DNA of 64,000 bases from Spinacia oleracea (taxonomy: Eukaryota; Streptophyta; Magnoliopsida; Caryophyllales; Amaranthaceae): the NCBI RefSeq assembly GCF_020520425.1, contig NC_079491.1, positions 7,055,143 to 7,119,142 of the forward strand, in the 5' to 3' direction. The notes under the pieces were generated by a model, which was not told the origin of the DNA, ran no database searches, and saw nothing but the letters and a program-made list of their open reading frames with translations. A program made the position numbers and the translations under genes. The first letter of the stretch is position 1. Each line of letters opens with the position of its first letter. Positions 25,504-36,178 of this stretch are shown one piece after another.

Positions 25504-26090
25504 CTGATGTTACTTGACTTTCTATGCTGGTGTTACTTATACTTGTATTCTATATATGTTACTTATCTTGTTTTATTGTAGTTTCTTGAATTTCATGTTA
25601 GAGGTTTCTTGTATAGTCTGATGTTACTTTACTTTCTATGTTGATGTTACTTATACATTGTATTCGTTGTTATTTTTCTTGTTTTATTACAGTTTCATGT
25701 CCGAGGTTCCTCGTATAGATTGGTGTTACATGACTTTCTATGTTGTTGTTACTTATACATTGTTTTCGTGGTTAGTTCTTGTTTTATTGCAGTTTCTTCA
25801 ATTTCATATTAAAAGTTACTTGTATAGACTAATGTTACTTGACTTTCTATGATGGTGTTACTTTTAGTTATTGCAGTTTCTTCAATTTCATTTAGAAGTT
25901 CCTTGTATAAGCTGGTGTTACTTTATTTTTTTTATACTGGTGTTACTTTATTTTTTAGTTTGGTGTTACTTATACATTGTATTCACTTTTATTTTTCTTG
26001 TTTTATTGCAGTTTCTTCAATTTCATGTTAGAGGTTCCTTGTATAGACTAAAATTACTTTATTTTATATTTTGGTGTTACTTTTAAGTTC
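25504..26090. repeat. Minisatellite, units of roughly 80-135 bp, about five and a half copies
   Basis: Repeats share the phrases TGGTGTTACTT, GACTTTCTATG, TACATTGTATTC, CTTGTTTTATTGCAGTTTC and GTTCCTTGTATAGAC in fixed order. Typical units are about 105 bp, while some are shortened or carry an extra short TGGTGTTACTTTATTTT module. The units are diverged, so the array is not fresh. Open frames inside it are a by-product of the repeat and are not genes. Confidence 0.85.
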
Positions 26091-27165
26091 CGCTAACCAA
26101 CATGTTGGGCTTTAAACGACTCGTTGGAGTTATTTATAAGTGTAAAAACGCCACACCGTATAAGACTTGAGGTAATAGAATATGATAAATCTTGTAATAT
26201 TATAATTAATCTTATGTGTAACGCAAATTAAAGGAATCATATCCATTAATAAATTCAATTTGTGTAATCTTAACTGCTAATAAATCGTTATTCCTTTCGT
26301 ATTCTAATTACAATCGCCCACAATCCTAACACGAAAAATAAAAAAAAATCGTTTTCAAAATATTCACACATCGATTTATATATGGATAGACGTCTACATC
26401 GCCAATACTTTTACATCACCATACGTCCAAGTATGTGAAAGAATCAACCCATAGTTTCTTATGAACAAAGACTCCACAATTTCTCCTAACTAAGCATTAG
26501 ATATGAAAAAAGAGATTTCTATTATTAAAAAGTCGCCTTTTAAAAAACCATAAATTAACAACAAAAATAATTTTAGCCTAAAATACACAAACAACAAAAG
26601 GTCATTAAAGTCAATTAACCATAAATCTTTACACACCTTTAGCCCACGTATCCTACGTGGCCTCAATTAACGTCCAACTATCAACTTATTTTTACTTCTC
26701 ATGCAAGGCTACAAATTTTCCGCTAATTAAACGGTCAATTTTTCCAAAAGGACAAAATCGTCAATTCAAATTAAAACCATAAAAGTGGGCCCCACTCAAT
26801 ACCGCCTTACCTCCCAAGTTTCGAAATCCATAATTATTTTATTTTATAAAAAAAACTTTCTATTTTTAGTAAACCGACGGCAATTAGGAGTAGTAGTTTC
26901 CCTTTTCGCTACATAAATACTGCTGGCAATCTAACCCTAACCCGACATCCGAGTTTAGCCCGACTATATTTACTGAGATAAATCTGAGCTTTGAACGAAT
27001 GATCCGAATTCAATCTGATTTGATTTATTTATCATATCCCCTCATTTTCAGAATACTCGCATCGTTTTTCTTATAAAATCGTCCCGGATTACTTATAATG
27101 TTTGTATAAATGATAAATTTGTATTAATATTATATTTACCCATGGACATACCTATGTATTGCTAC
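26091..27165. other. Far upstream region of the first SRO gene
   Basis: Non-coding. It contains an ABRE-like TACGTGGCCTC at 26654-26664, about 1.5 kb upstream of the SRO start codon. The same 11-mer occurs 223 bp upstream of the second SRO start. Nothing else is recognised. Confidence 0.45.
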
Positions 27166-27349
27166 TCCCTAAAAAAAACATTACAAAATGAGTAATTTTG
27201 CAGTACCTCTTCAAAAGTTGACACGTTTCTCACTATTTATATTAAAAAATATTCATTATCAACTACCCTCTAATTAAATAATAAGTCAATTACATTGCAT
27301 TAAACTACGTGTCGGTCAAACCGGTTCGAGTATTCCGAGGCGGAGGGAG
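27166..27349. mobile_element. Small Stowaway-type MITE
   Basis: Left end CTCCCTAAAAAAAACATTAC and right end GGCGGAGGGAGTA form the CTCCCTCCG-type inverted ends frequent in this window, with TA at both borders. About 184 bp and degenerate inside. Confidence 0.5.
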
Positions 27350-27539
27350 TATTTCATTGTTAATGCCGTGAAAAACGGATTTGATCTTACTGACATCCGA
27401 TAAAAACCGAATTAACCCAATAAACATTGACCATTCAATTCGTATTAGACAATGTTACCGCACAATACGTTGTCCAATTAGAACTAAACTGATTGGACTG
27501 GACCAATAATCGATCGACTAGCCCAATTTCAATCCTATT

Positions 27540-27649
27540 AATTATTTTTGGTGTGAATGAGCCACAATGGCGGGGATGAGAATTGATCCCAAGATCAACT
27601 GGAACCGGAATGGAAGCTCTAACCAACTAAGCTATCCATCACTCTCTAA
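27540..27649 (-). mobile_element. tRNA-derived SINE (family 1)
   Basis: On the minus strand it reads GATGGATAGC then TTAGTTGGTTAGAGC, like a Pol III A box. A B-box-like GATCTTGGGATCAATTCTC follows, and the 3' end is short and A-rich. It is flanked by the perfect 10-bp duplication CAATCCTATT (27530-27539 and 27650-27659), the mark of LINE-assisted insertion. A sister copy is at 33332-33713. Confidence 0.8.
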
Positions 27650-27704
27650 CAATCCTATTCATAGTTATATTAAGTTTTATACAAGTACTATTAGGTATAC
27701 TACG

Positions 27705-27836
27705 AAATCGACCTGAATTGAACTTGATCCAAACCCAACCGCTGATCGGAATTACCACCCTTGTTGTGATAAATCGACCTGAGCTAAACCTGATCCGAAC
27801 CCAACGGCTGACCCGAATTACCACCCTTGTTGCGAT
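27705..27836. repeat. 66-bp direct tandem duplication in the SRO promoter
   Basis: Two adjacent 66-bp units, 27705-27770 and 27771-27836. Both run from AAATCGACCTGA through GAATTACCACCCTTGTTG to GAT, with about ten differences. They lie roughly 150 bp upstream of the TATA box of the first SRO gene. Confidence 0.85.
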
Positions 27837-27987
27837 AAATATCCCACAGCTTGCGATATAAACCGCCAACTTCAAAATCTTGAAACCGCCTTTTGGAAAA
27901 AGAAAACCGGAAACCGGATTCCTAACAAGTCGGTTCATCTGTTACGTAAATTCTTTCTCTTACGACTTTCTCTCTCCTCCACCACCT

Positions 27988-27997
27988 TATATATAAG
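27988..27997 (+). promoter_or_regulatory. TATA box of the first SRO gene
   Basis: TATATATAAG lies about 190 bp upstream of the ATG at 28186, giving a leader of about 160 nt. A CT-rich stretch (CTTTCTCTCTCCTCC) directly precedes it, as is common in plant core promoters. Confidence 0.6.
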
Positions 27998-28185
27998 CAT
28001 TCCGCCCTTTTATTATTCCGACAATCCAAATTTCGTGAACCCGAATATCTGAAATATAATCCTTCCTTGGAGATTAAGAAATCGATTTTCCAGCTTCAAT
28101 TTTAAATGAACTTTTGATTTTTTTTAATCTTTCTCAAAATTCATTGATTTTTGATTTCTTCGTTTGAATTTTTCCAATAATAATA

Positions 28186-30748
28186 ATGGAAGTTTGCAAT
28201 GATGTTCAACACCACCTTGAATTCTCCAAGAGTTTCTTCAATGGCGGTTTTGATAATGATTCCGCCGCCTCTGATTGCGAAAGCGGTGTCACGGGTGGCA
28301 GCGGTGGCGGCGGTGACTCTTCATCTTCCTCTGGTTATCGCCGGCGAGGAGTATTTGATGAGGCGCTTGCGGTTGAGCTGACTGAAGATGAGAGAAGCTC
28401 CGAGGTGATTCGACGGAGGTTTCTCTCTGCTATGGTGGATAATACGGAGGTGGTTTCGCTTCATCGGAGGAATTGGGCGTTGGATTTCTCAGCTCAAGCT
28501 CGAGTTCAATCGTTTCAGTTTCACTCCAAAGCTTTGGCTGCTAAGCTTCGCGTTGGTTGCGGCGGTGGTGGTGATGTTGGAGGTGGTTCCTCCGTCGTCA
28601 AATTCGCCTGGTTCGGCGGTTCGAAAGAGAGGATTCAGCAGGTTTTGTCCCGTGGTTTTAGCTTCCACGACCTCCAACACAACAACAATGCCGCCATTTT
28701 TCTTTCCCCTGATCACTCCCCTGCTCAAAGGTACTTTTTAATTAATTCATCCTTTCACTCATTCTTCCTCCATTAATATTCTGATTTCTAATTTTGATTG
28801 ATTTTTCTTGCAGTGTGGAGAAATCGATTCCAGACAGAAATGGAGTCAGGCATGTATTACTCTGCCGTGTTCTACTCGGGAAATCCGAGTTGATTCCCGC
28901 GAACTCAACCCAAACAGAGCCGAGTTCCGACGAATTCGACTCAGGGGTGGACGATTTTGACAATCCAAACAAATACATAATCTGGAGTAATAACATGAAC
29001 TCCCACATTTTGCCTGAATATGTTGTTAGTTTCACAATTCCACCGCCTTCGTCTAGAATAACCAAAGGTAATTTCAATCAATATTCAATTACAGTACTAT
29101 TACCTCCGTCCTCGAATAATCTATTTATCGATCAATATGATTAATTTTCGGTGTTCTAATTGAAATTACCAGGGTTTTCAAAGATGCAAAATGCGATTAA
29201 AATGCCAACATCGCCATGGATTTCATTTCCAGCACTAATTTCCGTTTTGGGGAGATTCTTGCCTGCTGATGCAATTTCCTTGATCAGCAAGTATCATAAG
29301 GAGTATAAAGTAAGTCTTCAATTATAAATTTATTCATTTAATTCAATCATAAATTAATAAAGTATTTTTATTCAACTAATTTTTATTTAATTAAATTATT
29401 TTGTTGCAGGAAAGAAGGCTTTCGCGACCAGAGCTTATCAAAATAGTGAGACAAATAGCAGGGGATAAGCTGTTAATTGCTGTTATTAAATCTTGTAAAG
29501 GCGCTAAGGTAAACACCCTTTTATTTTTTGTTTTTTATGAACTACTGTTATTTTCTCGGAATACCTGATTTTCACGCGTTCAGTTATGTTATTCGTACAT
29601 GTACTGTATAGCAAAATATCAATTTGTCAATCACCTTCTTCCATTTGAATCCAATTGTTTAAAATAAGTAATTTGCAGATATTCTTGATTAAAAAACAAA
29701 GTCGGTTTAGGGGTGTTTAATTATAATATTATGTCGGCTATCTAGTATCTAATACGTGTTGAAATTAATTAGTCTAACCATCATATTGAAGGATGAATTT
29801 GGGGTGCTTATTCAACACACTTTAAAGATCAAGTAGAATCATATTCAGATCGTATTTTACAATTAATTTGGATATAAATAGTACGAGTACTCTGTATTTG
29901 ACAACTTGTGCAAATTGGGAAATGCATTATTGTTGTGATCTTGATACACCTTATCGATTACGTTTGGTGGTTGCTGCTTGATGAGTTGATGCATGTGCGG
30001 TGTGCCCATGCGTTCCGTGTTCTATTCTGATTTTCCCCCAACATCTGTACTGTCCTGTTTAATTTTTTTTCCCAACAAAATTATTCTAAATTTGAAATTT
30101 ACAACTAGCTTAGTGGGTTAAGTATTGAAGAGGTAGGCTGGCAGCCAAGACGTCTAATCAAAATGTTACCAATCCACAAATGTATGTTACATTAGAAAAA
30201 TGAACAAATTAGTATATCTAATGTGATCTTGTTAATAGAGGGCAGTCTATTGTGATTTTGTACATCGTTTTTAAATAAGATTGTGAATTTTGAAATTCAC
30301 GACTAGCTTACTTGGTTAAGTGTTAAAGTGGTAGTCAAGACTTCTAATCAAAACATTACCAATCCACTAATATATGTTAGTTTGGAAAAATGAAAAAATT
30401 AGATGTATCTAATGTGATCTTGTTAATAAAGGGCAGTCTATTATGATTTTATGCATCGTGTTTAAGTAAGACTTTGTACATCTACACACTATGTCTTGGC
30501 TAGTTTTTTTGCTAAGTTGTTGAGTTATATCTTGTTCCGACTAAATAAACACAAAGTACAACGTACACAAGTTCTATTGTTATAGAAACAGGCTACAATT
30601 TGTTTAGTCTTTTGTTCAATTGAGATTGATAGTAAATTTGTTTTGTTAATGAAATTATTAGACGCTAAATGAATTTGTTTCTCTATTTTTGTAGGAATTG
30701 AAGATCCCATTTGGTTTCTTGCGTAGTAGGAATACTAACAAGGATTAG
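28186..30748 (+). CDS. SRO protein (inactive PARP-like plus RST domain), copy A
   Basis: Five exons joined by GT-AG introns: 28186-28730, 28814-29067, 29173-29309, 29410-29508 and 30695-30748, giving 362 residues. A Gly/Ser-rich acidic N-terminus (about 1-75) is followed by a PARP-like domain (about 85-255), seen in FAWFGGSKERIQQVL, the FLSPD loop, RHVLLCRV, EFDSGVD and NSHILPEYVVSF. An RST domain follows (about 268-345, FPALISVLGRFLPADAISLI). There is no WWE domain, so it matches the short SRO2-SRO5 class of SIMILAR TO RCD-ONE proteins. From family knowledge these lack the His-Tyr-Glu triad and ADP-ribosyl transferase activity, and bind transcription factors through RST in stress and developmental signalling, mostly in the nucleus. 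Here the usual HGF motif reads SRGFSF, consistent with inactivity. The last intron (1.19 kb) contains a 197-bp tandem repeat. The start is the first ATG of the frame. Confidence 0.92.
30091..30478 (+). repeat. 197-bp tandem duplication in the last SRO copy A intron
   Basis: Unit 1 is 30091-30287 and unit 2 is about 30288-30478. Each starts TTTGAAATT(T/C)AC and continues ACTAGCTTA.T.GGTTAAGT, which resembles a tRNA A box. Shared phrases include CAAGAC.TCTAATCAAAA and GTGATCTTGTTAATA. It may be a duplicated SINE-like element. Confidence 0.8.
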
Positions 30749-32279
30749 GAAGCTAAGCTAGTTACATACGAGTGCCAATTTTCGGTGTTATAGACCGGGT
30801 TTGATTGTTGTGGTTGAATTGGATACGAATGTAAATTTGTTTTTTTTGGGAAGGGGGGTGGGGGTGCGAAGATGATAGAAAGAATTAACAAAAGCATACA
30901 CTAGTTTGTAATGATCCTAAATGCTCAAAGAGCATACATATATGATGGGGTTGTATCTTACTAGATAGATCAAAGTAATGTACATGTATTCAAAATCTTG
31001 TATTACAAAGATCTATATTGGAATGAGAATGATCACATTTGTTGAACTTTCCTCTAAATTTAGCATTTTCTGTTTTTGTCACATACAAATTTAGCCTCAC
31101 TATCACAGTTGCCTTTGTGATTACGTTGTTGTTATCAAGAATCAAATGAAAAGGAATTCATAACTAAACCAATTGTATAAATGAAGTTTTGCTCATTGAA
31201 CTTACTTTTATTAATAATCTTACAATATCATATTATATGACTTCTTTAACAATTATAATTTTTTAAAATCGAAGTGATTCTAACTATTGTTTCTATCATA
31301 ACATTGAAAGAATTGGTGCATATGACAAACCTGATCATATGTCTAGATCAAATGATCTTATTGTGTATTTTTTATTATTTTGAAAATCTAAACGGATAAT
31401 CAATAAGATGTTTGTATTTTCACATCAATTGATCCACCTTATTCATCACAGACGAAACAAGTCACCTCGAAAAACGAGTCCCATCAACCTTATATGTCTA
31501 GATCAAATGATCGTGTATATTTTTTTTATTTTGAAAATTTAAACGGGTAATCACTAGGATGTTTGTATTTTCACATCAACTGATCCACATTATTCATCAC
31601 AGACGAAACGAGTCACCTCAAAAAATGAGTCACGTGACATGATGACACTTTGACAAAACCATATGGGAGGTTTTTAATTACAAATATAGCAAATTCAATT
31701 GCAAAGAGGTAGACAGTTTTAACACTTGTTTTGGAGTGATAAAAAAATGGCAAGATTATAAAAAGAAGTAATATGAAAGTGGCTATTGAACTAACTTGGT
31801 AGACAACCTTATTCTACGGGCACGTGAAGAGAGAGAGAAGGGCAGGGCGGGCAGGTGGGCAGCAACAGAGCACTTCGCATTAGCGGCCCTGAGAAAGCGC
31901 CCAAAATATCTGAGGCATGAATAGCAAAGCCCACAGCAGCTGACCAAAACCGTGGGTGGTGGGACTTTGTAACTTGGTAACTTGTGCTTTGGTGTTAAAA
32001 CCGTGTGTTCGTTGGTATAGTAGTGGCTACTAGTGGTTAGTGTAGTGGTTAAATTAGTTTATATTAGACATACAACTGTATCAGTAATTGAGTATGGTCA
32101 CTTTGTGATGTGATTGTGGTCCAAAATGAGTTTAATTGTAGTATATCATTTTCGTTTTGAGAGCTAGCTCTACCAACATCAATCATTCAATCATGTTATA
32201 TGTACTCAACTTGACTTGATTATGCACAATTGGATTTTTTTTATTTATTTGAGGGGAGAATTGGATTGTGAGTTGTGGT
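30749..32279. other. 3' flank of SRO copy A and intergenic DNA
   Basis: The first few hundred bases should hold the SRO 3' UTR, although no single polyadenylation signal stands out. Further on is a 155-bp tandem repeat at 31337-31628. No gene is seen. Confidence 0.5.
31337..31628. repeat. 155-bp tandem duplication
   Basis: Unit 1, 31337-31491, and unit 2, 31492 to about 31628, both begin ATATGTCTAGATCAAATGATC. Both run through GATGTTTGTATTTTCACATCAA and CACAGACGAAAC.AGTCACCTC. About 90% identical by eye, with a small deletion in unit 2. Confidence 0.8.
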
Positions 32280-32762
32280 TATAGATGGCCAATGAGGCAG
32301 GTTGGGTGGGTCATGGGTGGATTTGGTGGATATAGACGAGTTTTAGAAGCTGATATATGGTATGATCAATCTAGATGATTACCTGAATTTTTAAGTTACA
32401 AAATTTATGTGAATAATACGGTGTAATACGTTATCGACGTACTCACATAAATGTAGTTAATGTATATTTAAACAATAAAATTAAAAATTATTAGCATTTC
32501 AAACATAAAAGTAGTTTAAATTAGGATGTCTGGTCAGGTGGGTCACATGGTTAAGTGGTTGGATTGGTCAGGTGTGTTGTGGTGGGTTGTGTCGGGTCAC
32601 TTGGGGGTGGGTTGATATGGATTGTGTTGGAAAAACTCGACTCGTGACACATCAAAAAAAATCCGGATTGGGCAGTTTTGTTATACTTAGGTCATAAATG
32701 GATCCGACACATATGATCCACTACGAGTTGTGTCAGGATGGGTTGGGTACTGGCCATCTGTA
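32280..32762. mobile_element. Non-autonomous hAT element
   Basis: 483 bp with 12-bp terminal inverted repeats, TATAGATGGCCA at the left and the complement of TACAGATGGCCA at the right. The flanking 8-bp direct duplication GTTGTGGT (32272-32279 and 32763-32770) is perfect. The 8-bp duplication points to the hAT superfamily. The interior is rich in GGGT words, with no transposase frame. Confidence 0.8.
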
Positions 32763-32770
32763 GTTGTGGT

Positions 32771-33315
32771 ACATATAGTTGTGTTGATTATTCAATTATT
32801 CATGTAAATATATTGTTCTTCTCTTTCTGAATAGATTCATAACTTTGACTTTTATACGGAATACTATTAAAAGGTTAGGTTTGACTTGATTTTTAATAAT
32901 ATATTAAAAATCCTATGCTATTGAATTAGTTTACTAATAGAAAATTAGAGATATTAATGATTAAAGTTGTGCATTATAACAGACTTACGAACGATTTTTT
33001 TCCCCCTTGTAAGAAGAGTAGAGGGTGTGGTAGGGAAATTCCCATTCTCAAGCATAAAACAATTGATGATGATAAAACCTGTAAGTTTAACCTCCAAATC
33101 ACAAGGTGAGTTCTCCTCTAACTCCACCAAGTTCACGAAACTAATTGCGACGAGAAACAAGGTTGTCATACGTGAATATTGTTACGTTAGAACTTAGAAG
33201 TGGTTATAGATATGTACGAAGCAAGAGAAATAGGCAGTCAATTTAGGCCCAATGAAATTTAAGGGAGACTGTAAAAAGCCTCCTAAACTCCTGGTTCGAT
33301 CGATTAGGCCACAAG
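32771..33315. other. Intergenic, with a MITE remnant
   Basis: About 32815-32990 holds a partial copy of the family B MITE (phrases ATATTAATGATTAAAGTTGTGC, compare 37385-37641). No gene is seen. Confidence 0.4.
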
Positions 33316-33331
33316 ACCCACAACACATACT

Positions 33332-33713
33332 TTTTTTTGGTTGCAAATGAGCCACAAGGGTGGGGATGAGAATCGATCCCAGGATCACCTGGAACCGGGT
33401 TGGAAGCTCTAACCAACTGAGCTATCCATCACTCTCACTAGACCTGCTCAACGGGCCGGGTTAGGGCCGGGCCAAAATTAAACGGGCCGGGACAGGCCAG
33501 GCTCACAATATTGTCGGGCCGGGACGGGCCGGATATTAAACGGGTTTTAATGGACTGAGCTTAATTTGAGTTTGTATGTATTTCAATGAATAAAATTAAA
33601 CGGGCCGGGCTGGGCCCGACCCTTTTATAAAAGTAAAGGGCTCAGCCCTTTTAAAAATGGGCTGGATCCGGGCTGCTAATGGGCCCCCAGCCCACTGAAC
33701 AGGTCTAGCTCTC
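33332..33713 (-). mobile_element. tRNA-derived SINE (family 1) carrying a nested hAT MITE
   Basis: On the minus strand the SINE has GATAGCTCAGTTGGTTAGAGC (A box) and CCTGGGATCGATTCTC (B-box region), and ends in A8. The whole is bounded by the perfect 16-bp duplication ACCCACAACACATACT (33316-33331 and 33714-33729). The SINE proper is about 107 bp (33332-33438), and its 5' end is interrupted by the hAT MITE at 33439-33707. It is not a functional tRNA gene, because the acceptor arm is absent and a tail and target duplication are present. Confidence 0.85.
33439..33707. mobile_element. hAT MITE inside the SINE
   Basis: 269 bp with termini TAGACCTG and CAGGTCTA, flanked by the 8-bp duplication ACTCTCAC/GCTCTCAC (one mismatch). 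The interior is rich in GGGCCGGG and CGGGCC words. It lies within the SINE, so it is younger. Confidence 0.8.
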
Positions 33714-33729
33714 ACCCACAACACATACT

Positions 33730-34237
33730 GATTGGATAAAAAAAATGTCTTTAACCCCTTCATAAGACAGACTGGTGCATGGAACAAAGTCTCCAACATC
33801 AAATCAATGAAGCCTTGCAATATTGGATGTACACTGCCCAAAACCTCGTCACAGGGACTTGCGACGAAACAAAACAAGAAAGAGGGAAATTGAAAATCAT
33901 ATGAACTTGCTAACTGGCGGCAAAACAGAACAAAAAACGGGGAAATTACTTTGAAAGCTAATTCGACAGACGTATGAACTCGCTAACCAACGACAAAACA
34001 GAACAAGAAATTGGGAAATTACTTCGAAAGCTAATTCGACAAATGTATGAACCTGCTTAACTGGGATTAATATGGTTGGATTATACAAATTCCAACACTG
34101 CAATATTCTTCCTATTCTATAGAAATTTCTATGTTACAAGTTCAACTGTTTGTCAAGGAGAAAATAAATTAAGTATTGATATAATGAAATACCTGGTTCA
34201 GAGCATTGAGTACCTAAACAATCATGGTTTTTTTGCC
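33730..34237. other. 3' flank of KAE1
   Basis: Probable KAE1 3' UTR next to the stop at 34238. It also holds a roughly 65-75-bp imperfect tandem repeat at about 33890-34050 (GAACTTGCTAACTGGCGGCAAAACAG and close variants). No other gene is seen. Confidence 0.5.
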
Positions 34238-36178
34238 TCACTTTCCGTGTTCTTTCTCCCTCCAAATTGCATGTACTTCATCAGTTCGAAATCTCTGAGT
34301 AAATGTTGATTCCTCGAGTGGGGTAGATAATCCATGGGCATAAGCAAGAAGACCCGTGTATGCAATCATGGCACCGTTGTCAATGCAATACCTGTCGTCA
34401 GTGGCAAATAACCGTCCACCTCTCTCAGAACACATTATCCTCATCATTTCTTGCAATCTCTCATTGCAACCGACACCCCCAACGATAAGAACGTCTTTTG
34501 CATCACAATGAGCCATCGCTCTTTCTGTTATTTCAACAAGCATGGCAAAGAGAGTTTCCTACAACACCAACAATTAAATAGAAAGAAACTAATTCACAGA
34601 TTTCAATAGTTGTAGATATAACAAGTTTTTTCTTCTTTTTTTGTGTTTTTATCAGAGCAGACATAAAATAAGTACGTACTTGCAGGGAGTAACACAAGTC
34701 GGCGGGTGTGCACTCATTGCTTTTAAGCTTCTCCTCGGCTGTGGTTTCAATGAAGCTCAATATGCCACTGAATGAAACATCCATTCCCTTTACGGCATAT
34801 GGAAGATCTATGAATTTCTCACCTTTCTTAGCAAGCTGGTCATCAACAGAACAAGCAAAATTAACAGGACATCATATCCACAAATTACAATTATACAGCA
34901 GAGAGAAATGTCCGCTGCTATCCAGTATATTAGTATGTATCCCTCTGTTTATCATATTCAGAGATGTGTACTAGTATGCAACCTCGCCCTCAACCCAAGA
35001 CAAAAAGGAAAGAAATAGACAGTGCAGAAAACTAACAGAGGGTGTTCATTTAGTTATGAAATAAAAAGGTACAATAAAAAGATGAGAAAGGCAGGCATAA
35101 CGGATAGACTATACAATCGTGCCGTTCTAAATTTCTAACCAAACACACCACAAGTTGCGGAAATCACACGTCCACAGAATATGCAAGTACAGTTTTCTTT
35201 ACTTACCGCCTAAACTCTTCTATGGCGTATTTTATTGTGGTATGATGTATGAAAGTAGCTAGGAAATGTTCTTTGCATCAAACAAAGTAAACACCTAAAG
35301 TTGAGCAACGCAATAACAAAATGGGAATGCAAAACTCAAAGTCTACACCAATACTGAAAACTCAAAGTTCTAAACAACTGGTTACCCATCTACCAAAAGA
35401 AATCCGTCCTCCTCCTAGATGACCTTACAATGTCCATGAATAGTGTAATGCTGTAATACGATTTTTATCTACTGAGAAACTCACCTACGAAATGACAAGA
35501 TTAATATTTTGATCACTGATAAAGCGGCTAAAATACTTCTAAATAACTCTGAGAAAAACAAAGAAAAGGAAACAACAATATCAAGAGAAAATAATTGATA
35601 AAAGGGGCTTGTTCTACCTGTTCAATATTATATCCAGGACTTGGATCATTCGAAAGTGTCAAAACTCGAGCAAACCGATCCAAGCAATTCCCAACAGCAA
35701 TATCAATGGTCTCCCCAAAAATCCGATAGCGCCCCTCACTGTACGCAATCACTTGGGTATTACCCCCACTAACATACAGCACAACAGGATCAACCGCCCC
35801 GGTAACAATCCTCCCCATCTCAATATGAGCAACACAGTGATTAACACCAACAATAGGCTTCTTCCACAGCTGCGAAAGAACCCTCACAACAACCGCAGAG
35901 ACTTGCAATGGAGCTCCCATCCCGGGGCCTTTGGTGTAACAAAGGCAGTCAATTTCATCTGGGGTTATTCCAGCAATCTTTAGAGCAGATTTCACAAGGG
36001 GCAGGACATGTTCAAGGTGATGGTGGGCGGTTTCTCGAGGAAGAAACCCGTGTCCTGGTGGGGTAATGTAGGTGTGTCGTGGGTTCGATAAGATGGTTCC
36101 ATCTAGGGTTACAACACCCACACCAATCTTATTAGCTGATCCTTCAAAACCAAGGGCTATCATTCTCTTCTTGCTCAT
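34238..36178 (-). CDS. KAE1: KAE1/OSGEP, tRNA N6-threonylcarbamoyladenosine synthase subunit
   Basis: Minus-strand gene with three coding exons: 36178-35618, 34835-34680 and 34558-34238 (stop included), 345 residues. Introns of 782 and 121 bp both fall between codons. It belongs to the Kae1/TsaD ASKHA-fold family and is the catalytic subunit of cytosolic/nuclear KEOPS. KEOPS transfers the threonylcarbamoyl group to A37 of tRNAs that read ANN codons. Metal-site residues are in place: H114 and H118 ([11 protein letters not shown]), Y135 ([10 protein letters not shown]) and D299 ([12 protein letters not shown]), equivalent to human H109, H113, Y130 and D294. The length matches human OSGEP (335) and excludes the organellar paralogue, which has a transit peptide and is longer. 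The start [17 protein letters not shown] matches the family N-terminus. A telo-box-like AAACCCTAAA lies 30-39 bp upstream. A 5' UTR intron (donor near 36580, acceptor near 36203) is possible. Confidence 0.95.

Noticed and set aside
25658-26086. Series of hydrophobic frames in the minisatellite
   Set aside because: They derive from the T-rich tandem units and have no conserved start or product.
27540-27649. tRNA gene on the minus strand (also at 33332-33438)
   Set aside because: Only A- and B-box-like blocks are present, without an acceptor stem. Poly-A-like tails and target duplications show SINEs.
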